The notes under the pieces were generated by a model. The model had not been told where the DNA came from. It saw only the letters and a program-made list of their open reading frames with translations, and made no database searches. The translations under genes were made by a program, and so were the position numbers. Of a DNA stretch of 64,000 nt, positions 17,688-26,311 are shown piece by piece. Position 1 is the first letter of the stretch. Each line of letters begins with the position of its first letter. Source of the stretch: Streptomyces carpinensis (GTDB taxonomy: Bacteria > Actinomycetota > Actinomycetes > Streptomycetales > Streptomycetaceae); NCBI RefSeq assembly GCF_002154505.1, contig NZ_MUBM01000007.1, positions 38,002 to 102,001 on the forward strand, written 5' to 3'.

Positions 17688-19192
17688 AGCGTGGGCCCTC
17701 CGGAGCTGCACAGGTACACGGTGGTGGTGCGGGTGAAGAACTCGCGCGCTGCGCGCCCCTGTTCCTTCGGTCCGTAGGCGCTCTGCTTGACGCCGCCGAA
17801 CGGCACGTGCGGATCGGCGCCCGCCGTCTCGGAGTTGATGTGCAGCACGCCGACGTCCACCTGTTCCATGGCGGCGGTGACGGCGCGCAGGTCGTCGGTG
17901 AAGACGGCAGCGGACAGACCGAAGTCGCTGTCGTCGGCCAGCGCCAGCGCCTCCTGGGTGTCCTTGGCCCGGCGGACGGCGAGGACGGGGCCGAACAGTT
18001 CCTCGCGCCACAGCGGGTCCTCGCCGGCCAGTTCGACCACGGTGGGCTGGACGAACGCCCCGCTCATGCGGTCGTCGTCGTAGTGCCGCCCGCCGGTGAG
18101 GAATTCCGTGCCGGAGCGAGCGGCTGCGCCGTCCACGGCGTGCTGGATCTCGTCGCGGGCCTGGAGCGAGACGACCGGTCCCATCTCGGTGGCGTCGTCC
18201 AGGGGGTCGCCGACCCGCAGGGCGGCGGCGCGTTCGGTGAGCTGCGCGAGGAACTCGTCGGCGACGGGCTCCTGCACGATGAGCCGGGAGGTGGCGGTGC
18301 ACTTCTGCCCGGCGGCCCGGAAGGCCCCTGCGAGCACCTCCTGCACGGCGAGGTCGAGGTCGGCGTCGGCGAGCACGACGGCCGCGTTCTTGCCGCCCAT
18401 CTCGGTCTGGACGGGCCGCGCCAGTCGCCCGCAGGCGGCGATCAGGCCGCGGCCCACCGAGGTAGAGCCGGTGAAGGTGACCGCGTCGACGCCCGGGTGC
18501 TCGACCAGCCGGGCGCCCAGGCTCCCGCCGCCGATGAGCAGGGAGAGCACGCCGTCCGGGATGCCGGCCTCGACCAGTGCCTCGGCCAGGCGCACGGCCA
18601 GCAGCGGCACCAGGCTGGCGGGCTTCCACACGACGGTGTTGCCGTAACTGAGCGCGGGTGCGATCTTCCAGGCCGGTATCGCGATGGGGAAGTTGAACGG
18701 GGTCACGACCGCGACGGTGCCGATGGGCCGGTGGACCACGTGGATCTGCTCGCCGGGACGGGGCGAGGCGAACACCTCGCCCACCGGGCGGGATGCCTCC
18801 CCTGCGTAATAGCGGAAGATCTCCGCGGCCCGGCGTACCTCGCCGATGCCCTCGGCGCGGGTCTTGCCCTCCTCCCAGGAGAGTTCCTCGCCCCACTGGT
18901 CGGCGTGCGCGTCGATGACGTCGGCGGCGCGGTCGAGGATCCGGCCGCGGGCCTGGGGCGGGGTGGCGGCCCAGCGAGGGTATGCGTCCCGCGCCGCCGC
19001 GACGGCCCGATCGAGGTCGTGGTCCTTGGCGAGCCGTCCTACGGCGACGGTTTCGCCGGGGCGTGCCGGGTTGAGGTCGACGAGTTCGTCGCCGTCGCCG
19101 GTCCGCCACTGCCCTGCGACGAGGTGGCGAAGGGCCTGGGCCCGCCGGGCCGCTCCGGCCCCCCTCGCGCTGCTGCCTGCGGTGGGTCGCAT
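17684..19192 (-). CDS. aldehyde dehydrogenase, probable glutarate-semialdehyde dehydrogenase
   Basis: A 502-aa ALDH enzyme. The cofactor motif is VVTPFNFPIAIPAWKIAPAL, the general-base Glu is in QTEMGGKNAAVV and the catalytic Cys in AGQKCTATSR. The closest wording is that of ALDHs described as semialdehyde or 2,5-dioxovalerate dehydrogenases. ATG 19192 is chosen because AAAGGAG is 5 nt upstream; an in-frame GTG at 19198 would lie inside that ribosome site. First gene of the glutarate operon and divergent from the gabT-type transaminase, so it probably oxidises glutarate semialdehyde. Confidence 0.85.
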   Translation of the reverse strand: MRPTAGSSARGAGAARRAQALRHLVAGQWRTGDGDELVDLNPARPGETVAVGRLAKDHDLDRAVAAARDAYPRWAATPPQARGRILDRAADVIDAHADQWGEELSWEEGKTRAEGIGEVRRAAEIFRYYAGEASRPVGEVFASPRPGEQIHVVHRPIGTVAVVTPFNFPIAIPAWKIAPALSYGNTVVWKPASLVPLLAVRLAEALVEAGIPDGVLSLLIGGGSLGARLVEHPGVDAVTFTGSTSVGRGLIAACGRLARPVQTEMGGKNAAVVLADADLDLAVQEVLAGAFRAAGQKCTATSRLIVQEPVADEFLAQLTERAAALRVGDPLDDATEMGPVVSLQARDEIQHAVDGAAARSGTEFLTGGRHYDDDRMSGAFVQPTVVELAGEDPLWREELFGPVLAVRRAKDTQEALALADDSDFGLSAAVFTDDLRAVTAAMEQVDVGVLHINSETAGADPHVPFGGVKQSAYGPKEQGRAAREFFTRTTTVYLCSSGGPTL

Positions 19193-19404
19193 CGGCACTC
19201 CTTTCGGGACGTCCCTGTACGCCGTGGTGTCCCGGGGCGCGGTGGGTGGATGAGGTCGTCATTCTGTCGGGGGCCGCACCTCGGGCGCACTGGACGACAT
19301 GGCCTGTCCGAGGTGGTCCGGGCACGCCGATCCGTCGATGGTGCGGTGTGCGCGGCGGTGCTTGGCTCGGCGTCCCCGAACCCACAACCTCCCGGAGGAG
19401 TCCC

Positions 19405-20781
19405 ATGCCCGGTGATTCCCGACCGGCCGGCGGTCCCGGCCTCGAGCAGGTCCGCCGGATCGTCACCGAGATCCCCGGTCCGCGCTCACGCGAATTGCTC
19501 GCTCGCCAGCGCGGCCTGGTTCCCGCCGGCGTCGGCGCCACCCTGCCCGTCTTCGTGGAGGCCGCCGGCGGGGGCGTGATCGTCGACGCGGACGGCAACT
19601 CCTTCATCGACTTCGGCAGCGGCATCGCCGTCACCACCGTGGGCAACTCCGCCCCGGCGGTGGCCGAGCGGGCCGCCGCGCAGCTGCGGCGATTCACCCA
19701 CACCTGCTTCCTGGTGAACCCCTACGCGTCCTACCTGGATGTCTGCCAGAAGCTGAACGAGCTCGCGCCCGTTCCCGGCGAGAAGCGGACCCTCCTGGTC
19801 AACTCCGGTGCCGAGGCGGTGGAGAACGCGGTGAAGATCGCCCGGGCCGCCACCGGGCGCCCGGCGATCGTGGTCCTCGACCATGCCTTCCACGGCCGCA
19901 CCCTGCTGACGATAACCCTGACCGCCAAGAACCGGCCCTACAAACAGGGCTTCGGCCCGTTCGCGCCGGAGGTCCACCGCGCCCCGATGGCCTATCCCTA
20001 CCGCTGGCCCACCGGCCCCGAGCACTGCGCGGAGGAGGCCGCGGCCGCACTCACGGACCTGCTCGACCGACAGGTCGGCGCGGACAACGTCGCTGCGGTG
20101 CTCGTGGAGCCGATCCAGGGCGAGGGAGGCTTCATCGTCCCCGCACCGGGCTTCCTGACCCGGGTCGCCGAGATCTGCCGGGCCCGCGGGATCCTGCTGA
20201 TCGCCGACGAGGTCCAGACGGGCATCGCCCGCACCGGCCGGATGTTCGCGTGCGAGCACGAGGGCATCCGACCGGACCTGGTCACCACGGCGAAGGGCCT
20301 GGCGGGCGGCCTGCCGCTGGGCGCGGTGACCGGCCGCGCGGAACTGATGGACGCCGCCCCGGCGGGCGGCCTGGGCGGCACCTTCAGCGGCAACCCGGTC
20401 GCCTGCGAGGCGGCGCTCGGCGTCTTCGAGGAGATCGAGGCCCACGGCCTGCTCGCACGGGCGCGCGACATCGGTGACACCATGCACGAGCGCCTCGCCG
20501 AGTTCGCCCGCGCCCACCCGGCCATCGGAGAGGTGCGCGGCCGGGGAGCGATGATCGCCATCGAACTCGTGCAGCCGCACGGGGACCGCGTCCCCGCGCC
20601 CGAGCTGGCCGCCGGCATCGCCAGGCGCTGCCATGCGGAGGGACTGCTGGTCCTGACGGCGGGCAGCTACGGCAACGTCCTGCGGTTCCTGCCTCCGCTG
20701 TCGATCTGCGACACCCTGCTGGAGGAGGGCCTCACGCTGCTCGGCGAGGCCATCGCCAAGGAAGCCGCCTCGGCCGCCTGA
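19405..20781 (+). CDS. gabT: GABA/5-aminovalerate transaminase
   Basis: A 458-aa class III aminotransferase. The PLP lysine is in TTAKGLAGGLPLG, the aspartate that contacts PLP is in LIADEVQTGIARTG and the glycine-rich NSGAEAVENAVKIAR binds the phosphate. Length and motifs fit 4-aminobutyrate-2-oxoglutarate transaminase. Start ATG follows GGAGGAG. Divergent from the glutarate operon, it probably makes the semialdehyde from 5-aminovalerate (the DavT reaction) as well as, or instead of, GABA. Confidence 0.9.
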   Translation: MPGDSRPAGGPGLEQVRRIVTEIPGPRSRELLARQRGLVPAGVGATLPVFVEAAGGGVIVDADGNSFIDFGSGIAVTTVGNSAPAVAERAAAQLRRFTHTCFLVNPYASYLDVCQKLNELAPVPGEKRTLLVNSGAEAVENAVKIARAATGRPAIVVLDHAFHGRTLLTITLTAKNRPYKQGFGPFAPEVHRAPMAYPYRWPTGPEHCAEEAAAALTDLLDRQVGADNVAAVLVEPIQGEGGFIVPAPGFLTRVAEICRARGILLIADEVQTGIARTGRMFACEHEGIRPDLVTTAKGLAGGLPLGAVTGRAELMDAAPAGGLGGTFSGNPVACEAALGVFEEIEAHGLLARARDIGDTMHERLAEFARAHPAIGEVRGRGAMIAIELVQPHGDRVPAPELAAGIARRCHAEGLLVLTAGSYGNVLRFLPPLSICDTLLEEGLTLLGEAIAKEAASAA

Positions 20782-20789
20782 CCGTACCG

Positions 20790-20817
20790 GCCGCTCCCCG
20801 CCCACCCGGTGAGCGGC
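20790..20817 (+). terminator. hairpin after transaminase
   Basis: GCCGCTC and GAGCGGC form a perfect 7-bp stem with a 14-nt loop just after the stop. A modest terminator candidate. Confidence 0.35.
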
Positions 20818-20889
20818 AGGTCTCCTCGTAGCCTGCGCTGCCGGCATGGTTCCGGCCTCTCGGACGAGTCCCGATCCCGTGAAATAGGG

Positions 20890-20911
20890 TGACCTAAAGT
20901 TTTAGAGGTCA
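20890..20911 (+). promoter_or_regulatory. inverted repeat upstream of pucR-type gene
   Basis: TGACCT and AGGTCA form perfect 6-bp arms around a 10-bp AT-rich core. The core holds a second inverted repeat CTAAA-GT-TTTAG. The 10-mer AGTTTTAGAG (20898-20907) recurs exactly in the promoter of the P450 operon at 26259-26268. This is a candidate operator for a shared regulator. Confidence 0.55.
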
Positions 20912-20939
20912 GACGGGGCTCGAAGGTGGTGACGCGGCG

Positions 20940-22463
20940 GTGGGTGTACCTCTGCGCTGGCTGCTCGGGCGTTCGGAGGTGCGCCTGCGCCTGCTGGCGG
21001 GACGCGAGCAGCTCGACCGCGAGGTGCTCTGGGCGCACAGCATCGAACTCGCCGACCCCGTGCCCTGGATCAGCGGTGGCGAACTGCTCCTCACCACCGG
21101 CCTGCGCCTACCGGCCGAGACCGACGCTCAGCGGAAGTATGTCCAGCGCCTGGCCGACGCCGGGGTGGCGGCGCTGGGCTTCGGTGTCGGCCTGTCGCAC
21201 GAGGTGGTGCCCGCCGCTGTCGTGGCGGCCGCCGAGGAGGCCGGTCTGCCGCTGCTCGAGGTCCCGCTGCCCACACCGTTCGCCGCCATCGCCAAGGCGG
21301 TGATGGAACGGCTCGCCGAGCAGCAGTACGAGGGCGTCGTCCAGGCCTCCCGAATCCAGCCGCGTATGACCCGGGCCGCCCTGCACGGCGGAGCGCAGGC
21401 CGTGGTCCGGGAGCTGGCGGTCTCCACGGGCACGGCCGTCCTCTTCCTGGACCACGAGGGCCGCACGCGCGCCGCCCATCCGGCCGGCGTCCCCGCGCCC
21501 GCGCCCGAAGTCCTGGCAGGCTTGCGCACCGCGGACGAGGCGGCCGCGGCGGTGAGCTCCGGCCCGGAGGCCGGGGTGGCGGTGCAGCAGGTACGGGTGG
21601 GCCCACGGGTCCACGGGCGGCTCGTACTGGTCACCGACCGGGCGCTGACACCGGTCGACCATCTGCTGCTCGGACACGCGGCCTCTCTGGTCGCCCTGGA
21701 GGCCGAGAAGCCGCTGCGGCTCCGCGACGAGCAGAACCGGGTGAACGGCCTGTTCTTCCGGATGCTCCTGGACGGGGCGGTCTCCGCGTCGGCCGCGCTC
21801 AGCCATCTCTCCGAGGCGGGCTTCCCGGTCCGTGACGGGGTGCGCGTCCTGGCCGTGCGCGGTGGCAACCCCCGCCAGGCTCTCGACGCCGCGGGCGAGC
21901 ACCTGAGCGAGCGCGGCCTGCCGCTGTTCGGCACCGTCCGGGACGAGTGCGCGGTGCTGCTGTTCCCTGGCGGCCACGCGATGACGGCACAGGCTGTGAC
22001 GGACGGCCTGGCCGCGCGGACGCGCGCCCGCCTCTGGGCCGGTCTCAGCAGCCCGCACGACCTGGAGGACGGGCCGGCGGCCCTGCGCGAGGCGCTGAGC
22101 GCCGCGTCGGCCGCCCAGGCACGCGGCTGCCGGGAAGTGATCCGCTTCGAGGCGCTCGCCGGTCATGTGCTGCTGACCACGCCCGGCACCCGCACGGTCC
22201 TGGAGTCGATCGCCCAGGCACGGCTGGCCCCGCTCGCCGCGCACGACGCCGCCCACGGCACGGAGCTGCTCGGCTCGCTGCGTGCCTTCCTCGAGCACAA
22301 CGGCCAGTGGGAGGCCGCCTCCGTGTCCCTGGGGGTGCACCGCCACACCCTGCGCAACCGCATGGACAGGGCCCAGTCCCTGCTCGGCGTGGACCTCGAC
22401 TCCGCGCACGTACGCGCGGAGCTGTTGCTGGCCCTCTCGGCCTGGCAGGAACTTGACCGTTGA
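20940..22463 (+). CDS. PucR-family transcriptional regulator
   Basis: A 507-aa regulator. The N-terminal PucR purine-catabolism-like sensing domain (about 5-120, with WISGGELLLTTGLRLP) is followed by a GGDEF-like middle region. The C-terminal PucR helix-turn-helix (about 440-500) contains AFLEHNGQWEAASVSLGVHR and TLRNRM. Members activate or repress nitrogen-compound catabolism genes next to them. It sits between the glutarate/transaminase genes and the amine permease, and probably reads the 20890-20911 repeat. The GTG start has only a weak ribosome site. Confidence 0.88.
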   Translation: MGVPLRWLLGRSEVRLRLLAGREQLDREVLWAHSIELADPVPWISGGELLLTTGLRLPAETDAQRKYVQRLADAGVAALGFGVGLSHEVVPAAVVAAAEEAGLPLLEVPLPTPFAAIAKAVMERLAEQQYEGVVQASRIQPRMTRAALHGGAQAVVRELAVSTGTAVLFLDHEGRTRAAHPAGVPAPAPEVLAGLRTADEAAAAVSSGPEAGVAVQQVRVGPRVHGRLVLVTDRALTPVDHLLLGHAASLVALEAEKPLRLRDEQNRVNGLFFRMLLDGAVSASAALSHLSEAGFPVRDGVRVLAVRGGNPRQALDAAGEHLSERGLPLFGTVRDECAVLLFPGGHAMTAQAVTDGLAARTRARLWAGLSSPHDLEDGPAALREALSAASAAQARGCREVIRFEALAGHVLLTTPGTRTVLESIAQARLAPLAAHDAAHGTELLGSLRAFLEHNGQWEAASVSLGVHRHTLRNRMDRAQSLLGVDLDSAHVRAELLLALSAWQELDR

Positions 22464-22658
22464 AGCCGAGCGGGGATCAGGCCCGGGGCGGTGGGGATGC
22501 CACTCCTGTTGCTCTTGGATGCCCCAGTCCTCCGCTCGGCGAGTGAGCCCGCACCCACTCCCCCGGCGTCCGGCCGGCTGCGGCCGTCCGCCCCGGCATC
22601 CTCCAGCGCACTCCCGATCGTAGAAAGCGCTGCCCCGCGATAGGGCCCCCAAAAGCAG

Positions 22659-22696
22659 GCAAGGGCCCGGCGCGGTGGTCCGCGCCGGGCCCTTGC
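22659..22696 (-). terminator. 17-bp perfect hairpin terminator
   Basis: Bases 22659-22675 and 22680-22696 are exact reverse complements, with the 4-nt loop TGGT. It lies 8 nt after the permease stop and downstream of the convergent regulator gene, so it can serve both directions. The stem is almost all G:C. Confidence 0.8.
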
Positions 22697-22704
22697 GTGT
22701 CGGT

Positions 22705-24222
22705 TCAGGTCGTGGACGGTTCCGGTTCGGCGAGGCCCGGCGCCCGGGTGGGCTTGGGGATCGCGTCGTCGTAGGGAGCGTCGCTGCGGCCGTAGCTGCG
22801 GTGGACGGCCATGTACAGCACGCCTGCGCCGATCACCACCACCGCGGAGAGCGGCACGATGTAGTTGTCGTACCAGGGGACGCCGGGGGTGCGCGGCCAG
22901 CACATGTTGACGATGGCCAGGACGCCGTACGCCAGGGCGGCGATGTTGACCGGCAGGCCCCACTTGCCCAGCCGGTACTTGCCGCCGGGCTGCCAGCCCT
23001 TGAGCCGGGCCCGCAGCGCGGCGAGCACCACCATCTGGAAGCCCAGGTAGATGCCGACCGCGGCGAAGCTGATGACCTTGGCCAGGGCGTCGGTGGAGAC
23101 CTTGGAGCCGATCACGATCAGGGCCGGGAGGAGCGCCGCGAGCAGCAGGGCGTAGGGCGGGACGTGCCGGGCCTCCGAGAACTTCCGCAGCAGGCGGCTC
23201 CCCATGATCATGTCGTCGCGGCCGTAGCTGAAGGCCAGGCGGCTGGCCGCGGCCTGGAGGCTCATGGCGCAGGAGAGGAAGGACAGCAGCACGACGGCGA
23301 GTACGACCTTGGAGCCGACCGAGCCGAAGGCGCCGTCCAGCAGCGTGGTCACCGGGTCGACGTCCTTGCCCGCGATGACCGCCGGAATGTCGGCCACCGA
23401 GAGCACCAGGGCCAGGCAGACGAAGGTGGCCGCCGCGCCGCCGATGTAGATGGTGCGGCGCATGGCCTTGGGGATCAGGCGGCCCGGGTCCGGCACCTCC
23501 TCGGCGACATCGCCGCAGGCCTCGAAGCCGTAGTACTGGTAGACGCCGATCAGTCCGGCCGCCGCGAAGGCCCACAGGTAGCTGTGGCTTCCCTGTGAGC
23601 CGAAGGAGTCGAACAGCACACCGAGGTTGTGGTGCCGGTGCGAGACGAGCAGCCAGCCACCGACCGCCAGCGCGCCGACGATCTCGGCCGAGAAGCCGAT
23701 GACGGCGGCCGCCGCGAGCACGCGGGTGCCCATGAAGTTGATCAGGGTGGCCAGCGCGAGGATCGCCAGGGAGCAGACGATGGTGGTGTTGACCGTGGGG
23801 GTGAAACCGAAGGTGGTGGCGATGTAGGGGCCCGCGCCGTACACCACGCTGGCGATGGTGCACATCAGCGCGATCAGATAGACCCAGCCTGTCATCCAGG
23901 CCCACCGGCGCCCCCACAGCCGGCGTGCCCACGGGTAGACGCCGCCCGCCACCGGGAACTGCGCCACGACTTCACTGAAGACCAGGGCGACGAGCAGCTG
24001 CCCGAGGCCGACGATCACAAAACTCCAGATCATCGGCGGGCCGCCGCTCGCCAGCGCATAGGCGAACAGTGAGTACACCCCGACGACCGGGGACAGGTAG
24101 GTGAATCCGAGCGAGAAATTGGCCCATGGGCTCATGTCCCGCTTGAACTCGGACTCGTACCCGAGCGAGGCCAGATGTGCGGCGTCGCTGTCGGCGGGGT
24201 CCGTTGGGGTGATGGGGCTCAT
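22705..24222 (-). CDS. APC-family amine/amino acid permease
   Basis: A 505-aa membrane transporter with about 12-13 helices. The conserved loop GGVYPWARRLWGRRWAW and helix-6 region YYGFEACGDVAEEVPDP are typical of the amino acid-choline type APC permeases (UctT/BAT1-like). The ATG at 24222 follows GGGAG. It is divergent from the GntR-Cache pair and presumably imports the amine that the P450/gamma-glutamyl operon degrades. The role is inferred from context. Confidence 0.88.
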   Translation of the reverse strand: MSPITPTDPADSDAAHLASLGYESEFKRDMSPWANFSLGFTYLSPVVGVYSLFAYALASGGPPMIWSFVIVGLGQLLVALVFSEVVAQFPVAGGVYPWARRLWGRRWAWMTGWVYLIALMCTIASVVYGAGPYIATTFGFTPTVNTTIVCSLAILALATLINFMGTRVLAAAAVIGFSAEIVGALAVGGWLLVSHRHHNLGVLFDSFGSQGSHSYLWAFAAAGLIGVYQYYGFEACGDVAEEVPDPGRLIPKAMRRTIYIGGAAATFVCLALVLSVADIPAVIAGKDVDPVTTLLDGAFGSVGSKVVLAVVLLSFLSCAMSLQAAASRLAFSYGRDDMIMGSRLLRKFSEARHVPPYALLLAALLPALIVIGSKVSTDALAKVISFAAVGIYLGFQMVVLAALRARLKGWQPGGKYRLGKWGLPVNIAALAYGVLAIVNMCWPRTPGVPWYDNYIVPLSAVVVIGAGVLYMAVHRSYGRSDAPYDDAIPKPTRAPGLAEPEPSTT

Positions 24223-24269
24223 GCTGGCTCCCGTGTTCTCGTACCAGAGGGTGGGGGCGTCAGTCCTGG

Positions 24270-24288
24270 GGCGGCATGACATGCCGCC
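24270..24288. promoter_or_regulatory. 19-bp perfect palindrome, divergent operator
   Basis: GGCGGCATGACATGCCGCC has 9-bp arms around one base. It lies 48 bp before the permease start and 118 bp before the GntR gene, the expected place for an autoregulated GntR repressor site. Confidence 0.55.
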
Positions 24289-24405
24289 GACTCATCGACC
24301 GGGGCTGGTTATGATGCGGGGACTCGGTGCGATGTGCTGCGAAAAACTACAAGCGCAGGGGTTATTGCACAAGGGTTCGGCGGCGGGATGATGCGAGGAG
24401 GGGCA

Positions 24406-25179
24406 GTGGCGACACAGGGCGCACCCGTGATGCGCGCCTCCCTGATCTCCCCGCTCAGGGCGGCCGGGCGCACCGACGAGGTGGTTCAGCGGATAACCGA
24501 GGCCATCCACCTCGGCCTGGTGGTGGACGGCGAGCAGTTGCCGACCGAGGTGGAGTTCGCCAACCAGCTCGGGGTGTCGCCGATGACCCTGCGGGAGGCG
24601 CTGGCCGTACTGCGCGAGCAGGGGCTGGTGATGACCCGCCGCGGCCGCACCGGCGGCACCTTCGTGCGCCGCCCGGCCGACCCTCCCCTGGAGCCGCTGG
24701 TGGAGCGGATCCGCTCCACGACCGTCTCGGAGCTGCGGGATCTCGCCGACGAGCAGTTCGCCGTCTCGGGCGCCTCGGCCCGGCTGGCGGCCGAGCGCGC
24801 CTCGGCCACCAGCCTGCGGCGGCTGCTGAGCCTGGTCGAACAGCTGGCCAGGGCCGACGGGCTCGGAGCGCGGATCCGTGCGGACAGCCGGTTCCACATC
24901 GAGGTGGCGATCGCCTCCCAGTCGGAGCGGCTGACCCGGCTGGAGGTGGACATGCAGTCCTGCACGGCCGGCCTGCTCTGGCTCTCCTACGAGTCCGAAC
25001 CCGAGCTGGACGAAGTGGTCGCCGAGCACCACGCCATCGCCACCGCGATCGCAGAGGAGGACGGGGAGCGGGCACGCGCCCTGGCCGAGCGCCACGTGCA
25101 GCGCAACCTGCGCCGGCTCATCGAGCTCCATCTCCGGATGGCCGAGCGGGAATCTGTGGAGGTGTCTGATGGCGACTGA
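24406..25179 (+). CDS. GntR/FadR-type regulator
   Basis: A 257-aa regulator with an N-terminal winged helix-turn-helix (about 20-85: LPTEVEFANQLGVSPMTLRE and GRTGGTFVRRP) and an FCD-like helical C-terminal domain (about 100-235) with conserved His residues in DSRFHIEVAIA and AEHHAIATAI that usually bind a metal. The GTG at 24406 is chosen over upstream ATGs because GGAGGGG precedes it by 2-3 nt more closely than any other start. Its 3' end overlaps the Cache gene by 11 bp. It probably represses the divergent permease and the operon beyond. Confidence 0.88.
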   Translation: MATQGAPVMRASLISPLRAAGRTDEVVQRITEAIHLGLVVDGEQLPTEVEFANQLGVSPMTLREALAVLREQGLVMTRRGRTGGTFVRRPADPPLEPLVERIRSTTVSELRDLADEQFAVSGASARLAAERASATSLRRLLSLVEQLARADGLGARIRADSRFHIEVAIASQSERLTRLEVDMQSCTAGLLWLSYESEPELDEVVAEHHAIATAIAEEDGERARALAERHVQRNLRRLIELHLRMAERESVEVSDGD

Positions 25180-25918
25180 GTCCCGTGCGTCGCAGGACGC
25201 CGCGACCATGATGCTGGACACGCTGCTGCAACGGGTGCCGGACCTGCTCGGAGCGGTCTTCGCCGGTCCGGAGGCGGTCGCCGACGAGGTCGTCCGCCGG
25301 CGCCGTACGGTGCGGGTGGCGGGCGGCGTTTTCGGGACGGCGGACCTGGCGGGCCTCGAACCGACCGTCGTGCGGTGGCTGACCGAGCACCCGGAGGCGG
25401 ACGGGCTGGGCTTCCTGGCGGCGGCGGGACTGCTGCCGGAGCGCGACCGGCACATCCAGTGGTGGCAACGGGGGGCGACGGGCTTCGTCCCGATGCGGCT
25501 CAACCTCGATCCGACCTGCGTGGATGTCTACGACTACTTCGAGATGGAGTGGTACGCGGCGGCCCGCGACCACTCCGCGCGCGCGGTCTTCGGTCCCTAT
25601 GTGGACTACTCCGCCGCGGACAGCTACATCTGCACCTTCACCGTTCCCGTGGTCGACGGCGGCGAGTTCCTCGGTGTGGCCGGGACGGATCTGCGGATGA
25701 GCGATCTGGAACCCCGGCTGCTGGGCCTGCTGCGCCGCGCCGGCCACGACGCCGTGCTCGTCGGTGCGGAACGCCGGGTGGTGGCCGCGAACACCTCCCG
25801 CTGGCTGGTGGGTTCGCGCCTGCCGCAGGTGCCGCAAGCGGGGGACGGCGTGTTCCTCGCCGCGGGCGAGGTGGGGCTGGACAGCGGCTGGGTGCTGGGG
25901 CTGGCCAAGCCCGAATAA
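25169..25918 (+). CDS. cytosolic Cache-domain protein coupled to GntR
   Basis: A 249-aa protein with a Cache/PDC small-molecule-sensing fold: YDYFEMEWYAAA, GPYVDYSAADSYICTF and GEFLGVAGTDLRMSDLE, around residues 120-185, match the ligand pocket of dCache sensors. No signal peptide or membrane helix is visible, which is odd because Cache domains normally sit outside the membrane in chemoreceptors and kinases. It overlaps the GntR gene by 11 bp, so it may act as a ligand-sensing partner of that repressor. That role is inference. Confidence 0.75.
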   Translation: MATESRASQDAATMMLDTLLQRVPDLLGAVFAGPEAVADEVVRRRRTVRVAGGVFGTADLAGLEPTVVRWLTEHPEADGLGFLAAAGLLPERDRHIQWWQRGATGFVPMRLNLDPTCVDVYDYFEMEWYAAARDHSARAVFGPYVDYSAADSYICTFTVPVVDGGEFLGVAGTDLRMSDLEPRLLGLLRRAGHDAVLVGAERRVVAANTSRWLVGSRLPQVPQAGDGVFLAAGEVGLDSGWVLGLAKPE

Positions 25919-26242
25919 CTCGGGGTCATCCGGCCGACCTTCACCTGCGGGCACCCCACACGGACCTTCCGACAGCCGAATGTCATGGGCATGCTAAACG
26001 CTCCCCCTGCAGCTCGGTGGTGACCGGACACCGTTCCCCCGTCCCGCGCTCTCGTCCCCTTCGCACACCGTCCGGTCGCAGCGGCTCCCTGACCAGGCAC
26101 GCAGTCCCCGCACGCCCCCGATCGGACGCGTCCGGACACGCGCGATGTGCGCCGATGGACGCCTGGCACCGCCTGAGCGGGGACGCCAGGAGGCCCCTGA
26201 TCGTCGCACCGAAAGACCGGTGCACCGTCTTCGCCGACCCCA
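25919..26242. other. upstream spacer of P450 operon
   Basis: There is no gene in this stretch. Short frames on both strands are shadow-like. It leads into the promoter and operator of the P450 operon. Confidence 0.5.
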
Positions 26243-26271
26243 TTGACATCCAAACTCTAGTTTTAGAGTAT
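26243..26271 (+). promoter_or_regulatory. P450 operon promoter with overlapping operator
   Basis: A consensus TTGACA (-35) at 26243-26248 is followed by TAGAGT (15-nt spacer) or GAGTAT (17-nt spacer) as -10. The inverted repeat ACTCTA-GTTT-TAGAGT (26254-26269) lies between and over these boxes, so a bound repressor would block polymerase. The 10-mer AGTTTTAGAG also occurs in front of the PucR gene. Confidence 0.65.
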
Positions 26272-26311
26272 TCAGCTCACTCACCCGCCCCGACACACAG
26301 TTGGAGGCCCC

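Noticed and set aside
11652..24222. Polyamine uptake operon formed by the two APC permeases
   Set aside because: They are 10 kb apart with different neighbours and low visible similarity; they more likely serve separate pathways.
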